Shown here piece after piece: positions 18,395-27,749 of a DNA stretch of 64,000 nucleotides (its first letter is position 1; each line of letters begins with the position of its first letter). The notes beneath the pieces are model-generated. The model had not been told where the DNA came from and made no database searches. It worked only from the letters and a program-made list of their open reading frames with translations. This DNA is from VAZQ01 sp963739175. Its GTDB lineage: Bacteria; Pseudomonadota; Alphaproteobacteria; Rhizobiales; Xanthobacteraceae. Location of the stretch: assembly GCA_963739175.1 (NCBI GenBank), contig CAVTZH010000009.1, positions 124,001 to 188,000 on the forward strand. Direction: 5' to 3'. A program made the translations under genes and the position numbers.

Positions 18395-18526
18395 TGGACG
18401 GCCGACATGGGCTCTGCTCATGGAGCCGGGATGCTTTCTCGATGAGGTTTGCAGTTGTCTGCTTGGCCACGCCGGAGCGCACCAAGCATTTCCAATCGGT
18501 GCCGCGGTACTGCTCAGCATTGGCAC

Positions 18527-19510
18527 CTAGTCGTCAATGATCACACCCCAAGGTACGCGGCCGACAGGAACCGAGATTGTTGCCTTCCGGGTGCGCACAT
18601 CAATGATGGTGACATCATCACCGAGCCCGTTCGCCACGAACAGTGTCCGCTCATCGCGCGAAAGCGTAATACCCCAGGCGCGTTTGCCGACCAGGATATA
18701 GCCCAGCACCTTGCGTGACGGCACATCGACGATCGCAACATGGGCTGCATGACCGAGCGTGACAAAGCCGGTCTTGCCATCCTTGGTGAGCACGAGCCCT
18801 ACCGGAGTGACGTCGGTCCTGCGCATACCCGGAGGGAGAAATTCGATCTTCCCGGAAACTTCGAACTTGTGCCGATCGATGATGTAGACCTCGCCGGACA
18901 ATTCGGTGGAGACCCACAGCTCCTTGCCGTCAGGCGTCGCTGCGAACCGGCGCGGTCGTGTCCCCACCACCACGTCCTGTAGAACGTGGCCGTTCTCTGC
19001 ATCAATCAGGTGGATGAGATCGCCAACTTCCGAAGTGACATAGACCCTCTTGCCGTCCTCGCTGATCAAGACGCCTTCCGGCTCCCCAGCGGTCGCCACT
19101 TCTTGGACGATGACGTTCTGATCCATGTCTATGACCGCCAGGGTCGAGCTTTCTTCATTGGCGACGTAGATTCGCCGCCGTGTTTCGTCGATCGCAAACG
19201 TTTCGGGACTTGTACCGGTGTTAAGCCTGGCCACCACCTCGAGCTTGGCGATGTCGATGATCTCGATGACGTCATCATCGCCGCAAGCGACATAGAGCTT
19301 GGTGCGGTCGGCACTGAAGTGCATGTCGCGCGGGCGCCGCGAGGTCTTGATATCCTTGATCACCTTGTAGGTCTTCGGCTCGAGCACGATGATGTTGTTC
19401 GACTTCTCGTTGCTGACGAAGATGAGGCCAGTGTCCTTGGCCGAACCGGAAGCCCCCATGAGGACAGCCGCGAGGAAAGTGAGGATCAGAACACGCTTGT
19501 CGATGATCAC
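18527..19510 (-). CDS. YVTN beta-propeller protein associated with PQQ-dependent catabolism
   Basis: Exported beta-propeller of 327 aa. The GTG at 19510 follows GGGAG and gives the signal peptide VIIDKRVLILTFLAAVLMGA. Seven or so YVTN-type blades follow, for example FVSNEKSNNIIVLEPKTYKV, LYVACGDDDVIEIIDIAKLE, IYVANEESSTLAVIDM, VYVTSEVGDLIHLIDAENG and LFVANGLGDDVTIIDVRT. Length and content match the PQQ-catabolism-associated beta-propeller family (TIGR03866). It lies near a cytochrome c and a PQQ dehydrogenase. Periplasmic role unknown. Confidence 0.8.
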   Translation of the reverse strand: MIIDKRVLILTFLAAVLMGASGSAKDTGLIFVSNEKSNNIIVLEPKTYKVIKDIKTSRRPRDMHFSADRTKLYVACGDDDVIEIIDIAKLEVVARLNTGTSPETFAIDETRRRIYVANEESSTLAVIDMDQNVIVQEVATAGEPEGVLISEDGKRVYVTSEVGDLIHLIDAENGHVLQDVVVGTRPRRFAATPDGKELWVSTELSGEVYIIDRHKFEVSGKIEFLPPGMRRTDVTPVGLVLTKDGKTGFVTLGHAAHVAIVDVPSRKVLGYILVGKRAWGITLSRDERTLFVANGLGDDVTIIDVRTRKATISVPVGRVPWGVIIDD

Positions 19511-19715
19511 TGCGGCTCCCTTTCTATGCTCGCACGGACATAGCGTTACAAAGTACGCCCGATCAATGCGCTGCGGCAAGCGTAGGTGTTCGATGCCGCA
19601 TGCAGAGCACTCGACACGGGTCTCGGATGCACTAAGCTGTCTGGTCGCGACCAGAATACCCGACAACGCCTTTGCCTATGGGACGGGCTTCGGCTTACGC
19701 AATTGCCGGTGAGAA

Positions 19716-20498
19716 ATGAGTTTTGACTGGCATCGCAAACTCGCCGCGGCGCTCGCGTTGATCGCTTGGCTGTGCCTGCCGACGATTGGCAGCAGGGTTG
19801 CCGCCGCTGAATCGGATTTTCTCGCCGGCCGGTCGAAGGCCTGCCCGAACTGCGTGCTGAAGAATGCGGCTCTCAAGCGAAAGGATCTCACCGGCGCTGA
19901 TTTGAGCGGAGCCAACCTGTCGGGCACCGTGCTGCACCGGGCTCGCCTGGCACGGGCGAAGTTGACCGGCACCAATCTCACCAACGCAAATTTGAACAAG
20001 ACCGACCTCAAGAATGCATCGCTCGTGCGCGCAAAGCTCTCGGGAGCGATGCTTTACGAGACCGACGCCAGCGCCGCCGACTTCACGGAGGCCGACCTCG
20101 CGGACAGCAAAATGGGACGGGCACGGCTGGTGCGGGCAACATTGAACGGCGCGCACTTCAGGAATGCGGTTTTGACCGCCGCCCGCCTCGATGAAGCGTC
20201 ACTCCGCGGGGCGGACCTGCGCAACGCCAATCTCATTGAAGCGACGCTGCGTCGGGCCGATCTCGAGGGAGCCAATCTCAGCAATGCCGGTCTGATCGAT
20301 GCGATGCTGAGGGATGCCAACCTCCAGGGTGCAAATCTCACCGATGCGGACTTGTTCGGTGCCGACTTGAGTGGCGCGAATCTCACGAGAGCAGACCTGA
20401 CGGGTGCCCGCCTGACCAGCGCCGTCCTGACCGGAGCGACGCTCGACGGGGCTATTCTCAAAGGAGCGCTGATGCCGGACGGTCGCGTGCACGACTAG
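19716..20498 (+). CDS. Exported pentapeptide-repeat protein
   Basis: Protein of 260 aa. A signal peptide (residues 1-31, ending RVAAA-ESDF) is followed by a CPNC motif. About 38 tandem pentapeptides of the A(D/N)LxG type run from residue 55 to the end, for example LTGADLSGANLSGT and LEGANLSNAGL. Such repeats build a right-handed quadrilateral beta-helix. The N-terminal signal makes it periplasmic, unlike the cytoplasmic Qnr group. It is convergent with the cytochrome gene, two bases apart. Function unknown; perhaps a scaffold in the quinoprotein locus. Confidence 0.8.
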   Translation: MSFDWHRKLAAALALIAWLCLPTIGSRVAAAESDFLAGRSKACPNCVLKNAALKRKDLTGADLSGANLSGTVLHRARLARAKLTGTNLTNANLNKTDLKNASLVRAKLSGAMLYETDASAADFTEADLADSKMGRARLVRATLNGAHFRNAVLTAARLDEASLRGADLRNANLIEATLRRADLEGANLSNAGLIDAMLRDANLQGANLTDADLFGADLSGANLTRADLTGARLTSAVLTGATLDGAILKGALMPDGRVHD

Positions 20499-20500
20499 CC

Positions 20501-21064
20501 TCAACGAGGGGGATATTCCTCGCAGGACCGGGCGCGTGGCCCCTGGATCTCGAAGCATTCTTCGCGCGTGACCGGTCCACGTCCAATGATCGTCGCGACG
20601 ATGTAATCGGCAAGAATCCCGATATCGCGCTGCGACAAGGCTGTGCTCGGCGGCAGTGGCGGCATGCGATCGCCCATCTCGGCTTCGGTCAGGCCGTAGC
20701 AGCGTGTGTCCGTATAGGCTCCGTCGTCGAAATACGGCATCGCGGTGCCCGGCAGCCCGCATTGGATCACGGTCATGAGTTGATCGCGGCCGAGCCGCGT
20801 TTCTCGCAGATTGGCCGATCGTCCAGGTGATTGCGGATGGCCGGCACCGTCGCCGGCCCAGCCGTGACAGAACGCGCAGTCGGCCTTTTCGATAAAAAGA
20901 CGGCGCCCGTAACTGAAATCCTGCGCGGCAACGGATGTGACGGAGACGAGGCCCACGAACAGAGCGAGCAGAGTTCGAGCCGCGCCTCGAAGGCGGCCTC
21001 TGCACGCGACTGCGTTGTCTGCGCAGGCGATCCTGACATATCCTCGCAACGGATCACTGCTCAT
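20501..21064 (-). CDS. c-type cytochrome, single haem
   Basis: Periplasmic cytochrome of about 187 aa. A hydrophobic export segment TLLALFVGLVSVTSVAAQ precedes the mature start DFSYGRRLF. The haem motif is CAFCH. A likely sixth-ligand methionine lies in the GTAMPYF or DRMPPLPP region. The start is uncertain: at 21064 the AGGAGG sequence abuts the ATG. It lies beside the quinoprotein dehydrogenase and is a plausible electron acceptor. It is divergent from the unknown secreted protein with only 20 bases between start codons. Confidence 0.75.
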   Translation of the reverse strand: MSSDPLRGYVRIACADNAVACRGRLRGAARTLLALFVGLVSVTSVAAQDFSYGRRLFIEKADCAFCHGWAGDGAGHPQSPGRSANLRETRLGRDQLMTVIQCGLPGTAMPYFDDGAYTDTRCYGLTEAEMGDRMPPLPPSTALSQRDIGILADYIVATIIGRGPVTREECFEIQGPRARSCEEYPPR

Positions 21065-21084
21065 CCTCCGCCGGCTCGTCGCGC

Positions 21085-21798
21085 ATGCATTGTCTGAATG
21101 TACTGGTTGTTGTGGGTTATTTCCTCGGCATCTTAATGTCCAGCAATGCCGCTCGCGCCCAGGATCGGCCCACACGGGCCGAGGTCTGGGATCTGAAGCT
21201 CGGCTCCATGGTCGCCGATCTACCGGATGTCTTTACCGACTACGCCTGCGGGACAAACGGTGGGCCGCCGTCGATGGGGCTCTCCGGGTGGCAGGACTAT
21301 CGCCGCTGTCGGCCCGACGCCCAGGGCCTGCGCGAGGTTTATTTCCGCTACGACGACGAGCTCGAATACTGGGCGAAAGCGAACAATTTTGCGACCGAGA
21401 TCAAGAAATATTCGGGCACCAAGCTGTTCGATTTCCCGGTCGTGTTGTCGGCCCGCTTCGATGATGCAGGCATGATGGTCGGCATTCGCATTGTCAGCGA
21501 CCCGCGCGACACGTCGCGAGACCGGGAGGAGTTCTATCTGCTGCGCAACTTCCTTTCGGCGCGCTATCTCCGAGAGGGCTGGGACTGCGTCGATCTTCCG
21601 CGAGAAGAGGGCGAGACGCCGGTGTTCCGGACATTCATCAAGCAGCGTTGCCGCAAGACCATCGATGGAGCGATTGCCGACCTGTATACCGCCTACTATC
21701 GCAAGCGGGGTCAAAGCGAGGTTGACGAGCGTACCGGACGCGCGACCCAAGGTCAGTTCGAAAGCCTGGTGCGCTTCGAACTGACCCTGGTGCGTTAG
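21085..21798 (+). CDS. Secreted protein of unknown function
   Basis: Protein of 237 aa with a signal peptide (MHCLNVLVVVGYFLGILMSS, cleavage near ARAQ-DRP). The mature part is rich in charged and aromatic residues: AEVWDLKLGSMVADLPDVF, DYACGTNGGPP, LREVYFRYDDELEYWAKANN, ARFDDAGMMVGIRIVSDPR, FLSARYLREGWDCVDLP. I do not recognise a family. Two Cys pairs may form disulfides. It is sandwiched between the cytochrome and the PQQ dehydrogenase (convergent with the latter), so a role in that periplasmic system is possible. Confidence 0.7.
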   Translation: MHCLNVLVVVGYFLGILMSSNAARAQDRPTRAEVWDLKLGSMVADLPDVFTDYACGTNGGPPSMGLSGWQDYRRCRPDAQGLREVYFRYDDELEYWAKANNFATEIKKYSGTKLFDFPVVLSARFDDAGMMVGIRIVSDPRDTSRDREEFYLLRNFLSARYLREGWDCVDLPREEGETPVFRTFIKQRCRKTIDGAIADLYTAYYRKRGQSEVDERTGRATQGQFESLVRFELTLVR

Positions 21799-21817
21799 TG
21801 TTGTATTGCTTTCAGCC

Positions 21818-23512
21818 TCAATCGAGCCCGAACACGAAGATCATGGTGGCGTTCGCCAAATTTCTCAATTCCGGCGAGCGCGCGAGCTTGTTCTTGGCGT
21901 TCCGGAACAGGCCGGAGGCAATCGCCACGTATTGCTTGTCGCCGACCGCATAGGTCATCGGCGGCGCATTGAAGCCGGTGCCGACATTGACCGACCAAAG
22001 CTCCTCTAGCGTCTGATCATCAAGCGCCATGATCGTGCCGTCGAGCAGCGCGGTGAAAACGATGCCACCAGCCGTCGAGACCGTTCCGGCGAAGTTCGGA
22101 TAAGGCAAATCCTTGCGGAACTTGACTTCATTGGTCGCGGGGTCGAGCGCGACAATGCTGCTGGTGATGCGCCCGGCATCCGTGGTCGTGCCGCCGGCGA
22201 AGTTGCCTCTTACGTGAGCGCGGTAGTCGGGCGTGACCGTGGCACAGCCTTCGTTGCCCGGAATGTAGATGAGCCTGGTGCGCGGGCTATAGGTCGCGGG
22301 CCAGTAGTTGTTGCCACCCGCGGTGTCAGGACATACGCGGCGCGCGCGCCTGTCTCTGTTGACGTCGGGCCCCTCCGCATAGAATTGGTAGTCCGCCTTC
22401 GGGTCATACTCGACCGGCTTGCCGGTCGTCGGATTGATGCCCTTGGTCCACGTCACTTCCTTGACATATTGCGACGCCTTGAGAAACTCGCCGCTTGCAC
22501 GGTCGAACGTGTAGGCAAAGCCGTTGCGCGCCGCCCGAGCGACGATCTTTCGTTGTTCGCCGCCCACCGTGGTGTCTATGAGAATGTGGGTGCCGGCCTC
22601 GTCGTAGTCGCGATTGTCATTCGGCGTATACTGGAAATACCATTGCATTTTTCCAGTCGCTACGTCGAAAGCAATCGCGCTCGATGTAAACAGGTTGTCG
22701 CCCGGCCGATACTGCGCGTCGTAGCCGGGCACCGGATTCCCGGAGCCCCAGTAGGTCAGGTTGTAGAGCGGATCGTATGATCCCGTGACGTAGAAGGCGC
22801 CACCGCCGGTCTGCCAAGCGTTGTTCTTGTCCTTCCAGGTCTCGCTGCCAGGCTCGCCCGGAGCGGGAACCGCGTGGGTCTTCCACAACATGTCCCCGGT
22901 CCTGGCGTCGAGCGAAGCGATCCAATTGCGCACGCCGCGGTCGCCGCCGGATGCGCCGATGATGATCGAATCCTTGAGGGCGAGCGGAGCCGCGGTGATG
23001 AACATGTCGGGATGGTCGCGCAGGTTCTTATCCCACACGATTTTGCCGGTCTCCTTGTCCGTCGCGATCACGCGTGAGTTGATCGATGCTACGGAAATAA
23101 CGAGATTGTTCCAAAGCGCTACCCCGCGATTGCGGTCGAGCCGCTCTTGACCCGGATCCATCTTCCACAGAATGCGGCCGTGCGTGCCCGAGCGCACATC
23201 GATCTTGTAGACGACGCCCCAATGATCGGACATGTACATGAAGCCGTCTTCGACCAGCGGCGTTCCTTCGAGCGCTTCGTTGGCGGAGGTGCCCCCAAGC
23301 GCGATGGCAAAGCGCAGCTTGAGGTTTTTGATATTGGACTTGTTGATTGCCGTCAGCGGCGAATGGCGCTGCGCGCCGAAGTCGCGGTGATTCATCAGCC
23401 AGTTATGCGGCTCGCTGTCGGGCTTGAGCAGGCGCTCGTAAGTTACATCAGCGGCGCTCAGATCGGACGCCGATACGCTCACAGCAAGGCAGCAGAACGC
23501 CGATAGCCGCAC
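21818..23512 (-). CDS. PQQ-dependent (quinoprotein) alcohol dehydrogenase
   Basis: Periplasmic eight-bladed propeller dehydrogenase of 564 aa, oxidising an alcohol or similar substrate with PQQ. Seen are WLMNHRDFGAQRHSPLTAIN at the N-terminus, GVVYKIDVRSGTHGRILW, IIIGASGGDRGVRNWIASLD, YWGSGNPVPGY (metal-ligand Asn259) and YTPNDNRDYDEAG. The D302-Y303-D304 arrangement matches the extra Asp of lanthanide-dependent XoxF/PedH enzymes. The usual Glu ligand position holds Asp191, and the vicinal Cys pair of methanol dehydrogenases is absent. The GTG start gives a short signal peptide. No PQQ synthesis genes are in the window. Confidence 0.88.
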   Translation of the reverse strand: MRLSAFCCLAVSVSASDLSAADVTYERLLKPDSEPHNWLMNHRDFGAQRHSPLTAINKSNIKNLKLRFAIALGGTSANEALEGTPLVEDGFMYMSDHWGVVYKIDVRSGTHGRILWKMDPGQERLDRNRGVALWNNLVISVASINSRVIATDKETGKIVWDKNLRDHPDMFITAAPLALKDSIIIGASGGDRGVRNWIASLDARTGDMLWKTHAVPAPGEPGSETWKDKNNAWQTGGGAFYVTGSYDPLYNLTYWGSGNPVPGYDAQYRPGDNLFTSSAIAFDVATGKMQWYFQYTPNDNRDYDEAGTHILIDTTVGGEQRKIVARAARNGFAYTFDRASGEFLKASQYVKEVTWTKGINPTTGKPVEYDPKADYQFYAEGPDVNRDRRARRVCPDTAGGNNYWPATYSPRTRLIYIPGNEGCATVTPDYRAHVRGNFAGGTTTDAGRITSSIVALDPATNEVKFRKDLPYPNFAGTVSTAGGIVFTALLDGTIMALDDQTLEELWSVNVGTGFNAPPMTYAVGDKQYVAIASGLFRNAKNKLARSPELRNLANATMIFVFGLD

Positions 23513-23796
23513 TGCTTTGAAAGTGCCAGCGTCGACCGTTGGATTTGGGTGTTTTCCTCATTGTCGCCTCCCTTTGAATGCAAGCTTAGGTTCAAGGGCT
23601 AAGGTTGGCAACCAACACGCTCCCAATAGACCGTGATCGGGCCAGCCTGTCTTCGCTGACGCAGGAGCGAGCGGAAGGCGGGGTAGCGGGTTTCAACCGG
23701 CCTACGACAAGAACGACATTGCGGAGTTGGTAGAGTTCAGCGGGAGCCACGTGCCATAATGAAGCCTTGAGGGTTCTCCGCGCTGAAAGGTGCCAT

Positions 23797-24954
23797 ATGA
23801 CAGCAACCACGCGTGCCGTCCTTCTCGCTGTAATCGCTGCCGCCGTCGCCCTGGTCGAAGGACACCTTGCGTTCGCGCAGCCCTTCCGTACGCAGGCGCG
23901 CGAAACGCCGAGGTTCGAGGTGGAGCCGTCCTGGGCGAAGTTGCCGAGCAAGTGGGTTTGGGGTCAGGTTTCCAGCGTCTCGATCGACGAACAGGGTAAC
24001 GCCTGGATCCTGCAGCGTCCGAGCTCCGTGCGCGCCGACCAGAAGGCCATGGCTGCGCCGCCGGTGCTGGTGTTCGACGAGGCCGGAAATTTCCTTCGGG
24101 GCTGGGGCGGTCCAGGCGCGGGCTATGACTGGCCCGAGACAGAACACGGTATCTACGCCGACCCGAAGGGCTTCATATGGCTGGGCGGAAATGGCCCGAC
24201 GGATCATCACTTGGTGAAGTTTACGAAGGACGGCAAGTTTGTGATGCAGATCGGCCGCAAGGGCCAGAGTAAGGGCAACAAGGACACCGAGAACGTCAAC
24301 CAAGCCGCGGACACGTTCGTGCATTCTCCGACCAACGAGCTGTTCGTAGCCGACGGCTACGGCAATCGGCGCATCGTCGTCTTCGACGCGGACACCGGCG
24401 CGTTCAAGCGGATGTGGGGCGCGTTCGGCAACGAGCCGCTCGACAAGGTGCCTGCGCCGGCGAAGGTCCCCGAGGACCAGCGCGTTCCCGCTATGGAAGC
24501 AACCGGGCCTGGTCCCGACCAATTCATCACGCCGGTGCATGCTGTCCGGGTGTCGAAGGACGGGCTGGTTTATGTCTCCGATCGGGGTGGCAAGCGCGTG
24601 CAGGTGTTCACGCTCGAAGGCAAGTTCGTGACGCAAGTCTTCATCGACCGGTATTGCGAGGTGCCGCATTGCGGCAACGGGCAGACCGTCGCCAGCACCG
24701 CCTTCTCGCACGACCCCGAGCAGCGCTTCCTGTACGTTGCGTCCCGAAGCCCCGCGCGCGTCTGGGTACTCGATCGCAAGACGCTTGAACCGCTCGACTC
24801 CTTCGGACGGCCGGGCGTGGCGCCGGGAGAGTTCTACGTCATGCACCATATGAACGTGGATTCGAAGGGCAACCTTTACGTCACGGAAGTTCAAGACGGC
24901 AAACGAATCCAGAAATTCGCGTTCAAGGGTTATTCGACGCCGCCAAACCGGTGA
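23797..24954 (+). CDS. Exported NHL-repeat six-bladed beta-propeller protein
   Basis: Protein of 385 aa. The ATG at 23797 gives the signal peptide TTRAVLLAVIAAAVALVEGH ending AFAQ-PFRT. NHL-like blades include VSSVSIDEQGNAWILQRPSS, HGIYADPKGFIWLGGNG, DTFVHSPTNELFVADGYGNRR, VHAVRVSKDGLVYVSDRGGKR and MNVDSKGNLYVTEVQDGKRI. Similar proteins often accompany PQQ dehydrogenases or Bug transport loci. It is divergent from the quinoprotein gene across 284 bases. A lyase-like or scaffold role is conceivable, but nothing proves it. Confidence 0.8.
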   Translation: MTATTRAVLLAVIAAAVALVEGHLAFAQPFRTQARETPRFEVEPSWAKLPSKWVWGQVSSVSIDEQGNAWILQRPSSVRADQKAMAAPPVLVFDEAGNFLRGWGGPGAGYDWPETEHGIYADPKGFIWLGGNGPTDHHLVKFTKDGKFVMQIGRKGQSKGNKDTENVNQAADTFVHSPTNELFVADGYGNRRIVVFDADTGAFKRMWGAFGNEPLDKVPAPAKVPEDQRVPAMEATGPGPDQFITPVHAVRVSKDGLVYVSDRGGKRVQVFTLEGKFVTQVFIDRYCEVPHCGNGQTVASTAFSHDPEQRFLYVASRSPARVWVLDRKTLEPLDSFGRPGVAPGEFYVMHHMNVDSKGNLYVTEVQDGKRIQKFAFKGYSTPPNR

Positions 24955-24978
24955 CGACGCGCTTGCCGAACCGACACT

Positions 24979-26019
24979 CTACAGCGAGGGCAAAAGCTCA
25001 CGCGCGCGTGTTACGGCGGCTTCCGGCATCGCGTAGATGCCGCGCACGATCGCCGTCAGCTCGTCGGCGCCAATCGGATCGAGCTCGAGGCTTTGCTTGC
25101 GCAAGGCCTCGGCAAACTCCGGATCCTTCATCGCGAGGACGTAGGCCGCGCGGATCGCATCCACGCGCTCTTTCGGCACGCCCGGGCCCATGAACGAGGG
25201 ATAGCCGGTGGCGCCCGGCGCGCACAGCACTTCGAGCACCTGCCGGTCTTCCGGAGTTCTGGCGAGGTCGAGGCCGAGCGGCACGTCGGCGGGAATATCG
25301 GGCGACTTCTTCACGCCGAGCTGCACCAGCACGGTGACGATCTTGTCCTTGACCCAGTGCGCGCTGGAGCCGGAGTTGAGCGAGCCCCAGGTCGAGCCGA
25401 CTTTGCCCTGCACCTCGCCGCGCTGGAGCGCGATGTCGACGGCGCCAAGCCCGGCATAGCCGGTGACGATCTTGAACTTGGTACCGGCGATCTGGTTGAG
25501 CGCGCGCGGATAGATGCCGGTGTCCTGGGCGATCGAGGTCGCGCCGACCACGACTTCCTCACGCATGGTATCCTGGATGGTGCGCACTTTCGTGTGCGCG
25601 TTCCACACCAGGCCCATCGATACGGTCCGGGCGGGACTGCCGATCCAGTTGAATTTCGCCGGCTCGAAATCCGCCTGCGGCAGCTTGAGCAGCGGCGCCA
25701 GCATGAAGCCGCGGGTGATGAAGCCCCAGGCGGTGCCGTCCTGCGGGGCGACGCGCTCGATATAGGTCGCGGCCTTGATGCCGCCGGCGCCCGGCATGTG
25801 TGAGACCACCAGGTTCGGATGGCCGGGGATGTATTTGCGGATCACCGAAGCGAGCGCCATCGGATAGCCGCTCACCGCGCCGCCGCCAGGGCCGGTGCCG
25901 ACATACATCTTGATGGTCTTGCCGCGATAGAATTCCTCGACGGTCTCGGCGCGCGTGGAGGGGAGCGCCGCCAGCACGCCGACGATGCCGATCGCCGAAA
26001 TCGCAAGTAACCGTCGCAC
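24979..26019 (-). CDS. Bug/TctC-family extracytoplasmic solute receptor
   Basis: Periplasmic receptor of 346 aa. The GTG at 26019 is preceded by GGAGA and gives the signal peptide RRLLAISAIGIVGVLAALPS ending TRAE. Motifs are MYVGTGPGGGAVSGYPMALA, VVSHMPGAGGIKAATYIE, APQDGTAWGFITRG and GYAGLGAVDIALQRGEVQGK. It is last in a long operon with hydantoinase-type enzymes and an ABC importer, starting ten bases after hyuB. Both it and the ABC binding protein may serve substrates for these enzymes. Confidence 0.88.
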   Translation of the reverse strand: MRRLLAISAIGIVGVLAALPSTRAETVEEFYRGKTIKMYVGTGPGGGAVSGYPMALASVIRKYIPGHPNLVVSHMPGAGGIKAATYIERVAPQDGTAWGFITRGFMLAPLLKLPQADFEPAKFNWIGSPARTVSMGLVWNAHTKVRTIQDTMREEVVVGATSIAQDTGIYPRALNQIAGTKFKIVTGYAGLGAVDIALQRGEVQGKVGSTWGSLNSGSSAHWVKDKIVTVLVQLGVKKSPDIPADVPLGLDLARTPEDRQVLEVLCAPGATGYPSFMGPGVPKERVDAIRAAYVLAMKDPEFAEALRKQSLELDPIGADELTAIVRGIYAMPEAAVTRARELLPSL

Positions 26020-26029
26020 GTTCGATCTC

Positions 26030-27745
26030 CTATCGCCGCACCTTGCCATCGGCATCGACCGTCACGCCATAGTCGCGCTCGGCGGCCGCCTTGGAAATAT
26101 AGCCGGCATCGAGATCGCGTTGGATGCGCTCCAATGTCCGCGCCTGCGGCGTGCCGTAGCCGCCACCGCCGCCGGTCTCGACGCAGACGAGATCGCCGGC
26201 CTTGAGCTGGAGACCCTTCTCTTTTTCGATCGGCCGCTCGCGGCCGGTTGCGCCTTCGGCCAGGGTGAAGCGGCCCGGCTCGCCTTGCTTGCCGCCTTGC
26301 ACGCCCCAGGGCGGAAATTTGGTGCGGTCGAGATTGGTCTGCAGCCCGCAGGGGGCCAGCATGCGGTAGCGCTTGCGGAAGCCGAGCCCGCCGCGGAATT
26401 CGCCGGCGCCGCCGGAATCCTCGCGCAGCGAGAACTCCTCGATCCGCACCGGCAGGTAGGTCTCCTGCAGTTCGAGCGGGATGATGCGGGTGTCGCCGTG
26501 CGCCATGGTACGGAACGGGCCGGCGCCATCGTGCGTCGCGCAGGCGCCCCAGCCGCCATGGCCCGAGTCGTGGGTGCCGAAGAACGAGCCGTCCGCCCGG
26601 CGGCCGTGGAAGCGCACCCCGGAATGCGTGCCGAAATGGCCGCCCGGCACGCGCGCCGGCAGCGCCTGCTCCAGCGCCTTGATGACGGCGTCAATCACGG
26701 TCGGGAACGGCGTCGAATAGTTGCCCATCGGCGCGGTCGGATCGGCGCTGAGGATCTTTCCCGGCGGCAGGATGAGCTTGAGCGGGCGGAACGTGCCTTC
26801 GTTCGCCATTTCGCCGGCGCCCATCAGATATTTGAAGGCGACGCGCGCCGTGGTCTGGCCGCCGCCGAACCAGCCGGAATTGATCGGCCCCTTCACCTGG
26901 TCGGCGATGCCGGAATAGTCGATGGTCATCTCGTCACCGGCGACGATGACCTTGATGCGGATCGGCAGCGGCTCGTCGCCGGCACGGTCGTTGTCGAGGA
27001 AGGTTTCGGAGGTGTAGGTGCCGTCGGGCATCGCGCGGATCAGCGCGCGCGCCGCCGCCTCCGACTGGTCGAGGATGATCTCGACCGCCCGCTCGAACGT
27101 CGCCACGCCGTACTTGTCGACGAGGTCCGCCATGAGATCGCGCCCGAGCAGGCAGCCGGCAAGTTGCGCGGCGATGTCGCCCATCAGCTCCGCCGGCTGG
27201 CGGGTGTTGTTCTCGATGATGCGGTAGATTTCCTCGATCGGTTCGCCCTTCGACATGAGCTTGATCGAGCGAAGCTGCAGCCCCTCCATGAAGATGTCGG
27301 TCGAATGCGGCACGCAGCCGCCGATGTCGATCCAGTGCACGTTGATGGCGAAGAAGCCGACCAGCTCGGCGCGGCGTGGCCCGGCATAGATCGGCGTGTA
27401 CATCACCGTGTTGTTGAGGTGTTGGCCCTGCACCGCGGCGTGGTTGCACAAGACGACGTCGCCGTGGTGCAGGCGCGCCTTGCCGTAGATATCAAGCCCG
27501 TCGCGCACCGCCATGCCGACCGAGTTGGCGACGAACGGCGGCATCCCGCCGGTGCATTGCGCCACCAGCATGCCGTCGGCGTCGGTCAGGCCGACCGCGA
27601 AGTCGTTGTACTCGTAGATATAGGCGGAAAACGCCGTGCGCTTGATGTTGGCGTCGATCTGGTTGGTGATCGACACCATCGCGTGCCGGATCACTTCGAG
27701 CGTGATCGGGTCGATGGCGTGCTTATGGCTGAGCGTTTCTTGCAT
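26030..27745 (-). CDS. Hydantoinase B/oxoprolinase family protein (HyuB), copy 1
   Basis: Cytoplasmic enzyme subunit of 571 aa (PF02538). With HyuA it forms ATP-dependent N-methylhydantoinases, 5-oxoprolinases or related carboxylases. Landmarks are DPITLEVIRHAMVSITNQID, YEYNDFAVGLTDADGMLVAQ, VGMAVRDGLDIYGKARLHHG, CNHAAVQGQHLNNTVMYTP, LGFRKRYRMLA and ETGGGGGYGTPQAR. It is a close paralogue of the gene at 30665-32393; long DNA stretches near the 3' ends are nearly identical. It starts five bases after the permease gene. Actual substrate not determinable. Confidence 0.88.
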   Translation of the reverse strand: MQETLSHKHAIDPITLEVIRHAMVSITNQIDANIKRTAFSAYIYEYNDFAVGLTDADGMLVAQCTGGMPPFVANSVGMAVRDGLDIYGKARLHHGDVVLCNHAAVQGQHLNNTVMYTPIYAGPRRAELVGFFAINVHWIDIGGCVPHSTDIFMEGLQLRSIKLMSKGEPIEEIYRIIENNTRQPAELMGDIAAQLAGCLLGRDLMADLVDKYGVATFERAVEIILDQSEAAARALIRAMPDGTYTSETFLDNDRAGDEPLPIRIKVIVAGDEMTIDYSGIADQVKGPINSGWFGGGQTTARVAFKYLMGAGEMANEGTFRPLKLILPPGKILSADPTAPMGNYSTPFPTVIDAVIKALEQALPARVPGGHFGTHSGVRFHGRRADGSFFGTHDSGHGGWGACATHDGAGPFRTMAHGDTRIIPLELQETYLPVRIEEFSLREDSGGAGEFRGGLGFRKRYRMLAPCGLQTNLDRTKFPPWGVQGGKQGEPGRFTLAEGATGRERPIEKEKGLQLKAGDLVCVETGGGGGYGTPQARTLERIQRDLDAGYISKAAAERDYGVTVDADGKVRR

Positions 27746-27749
27746 CTTG

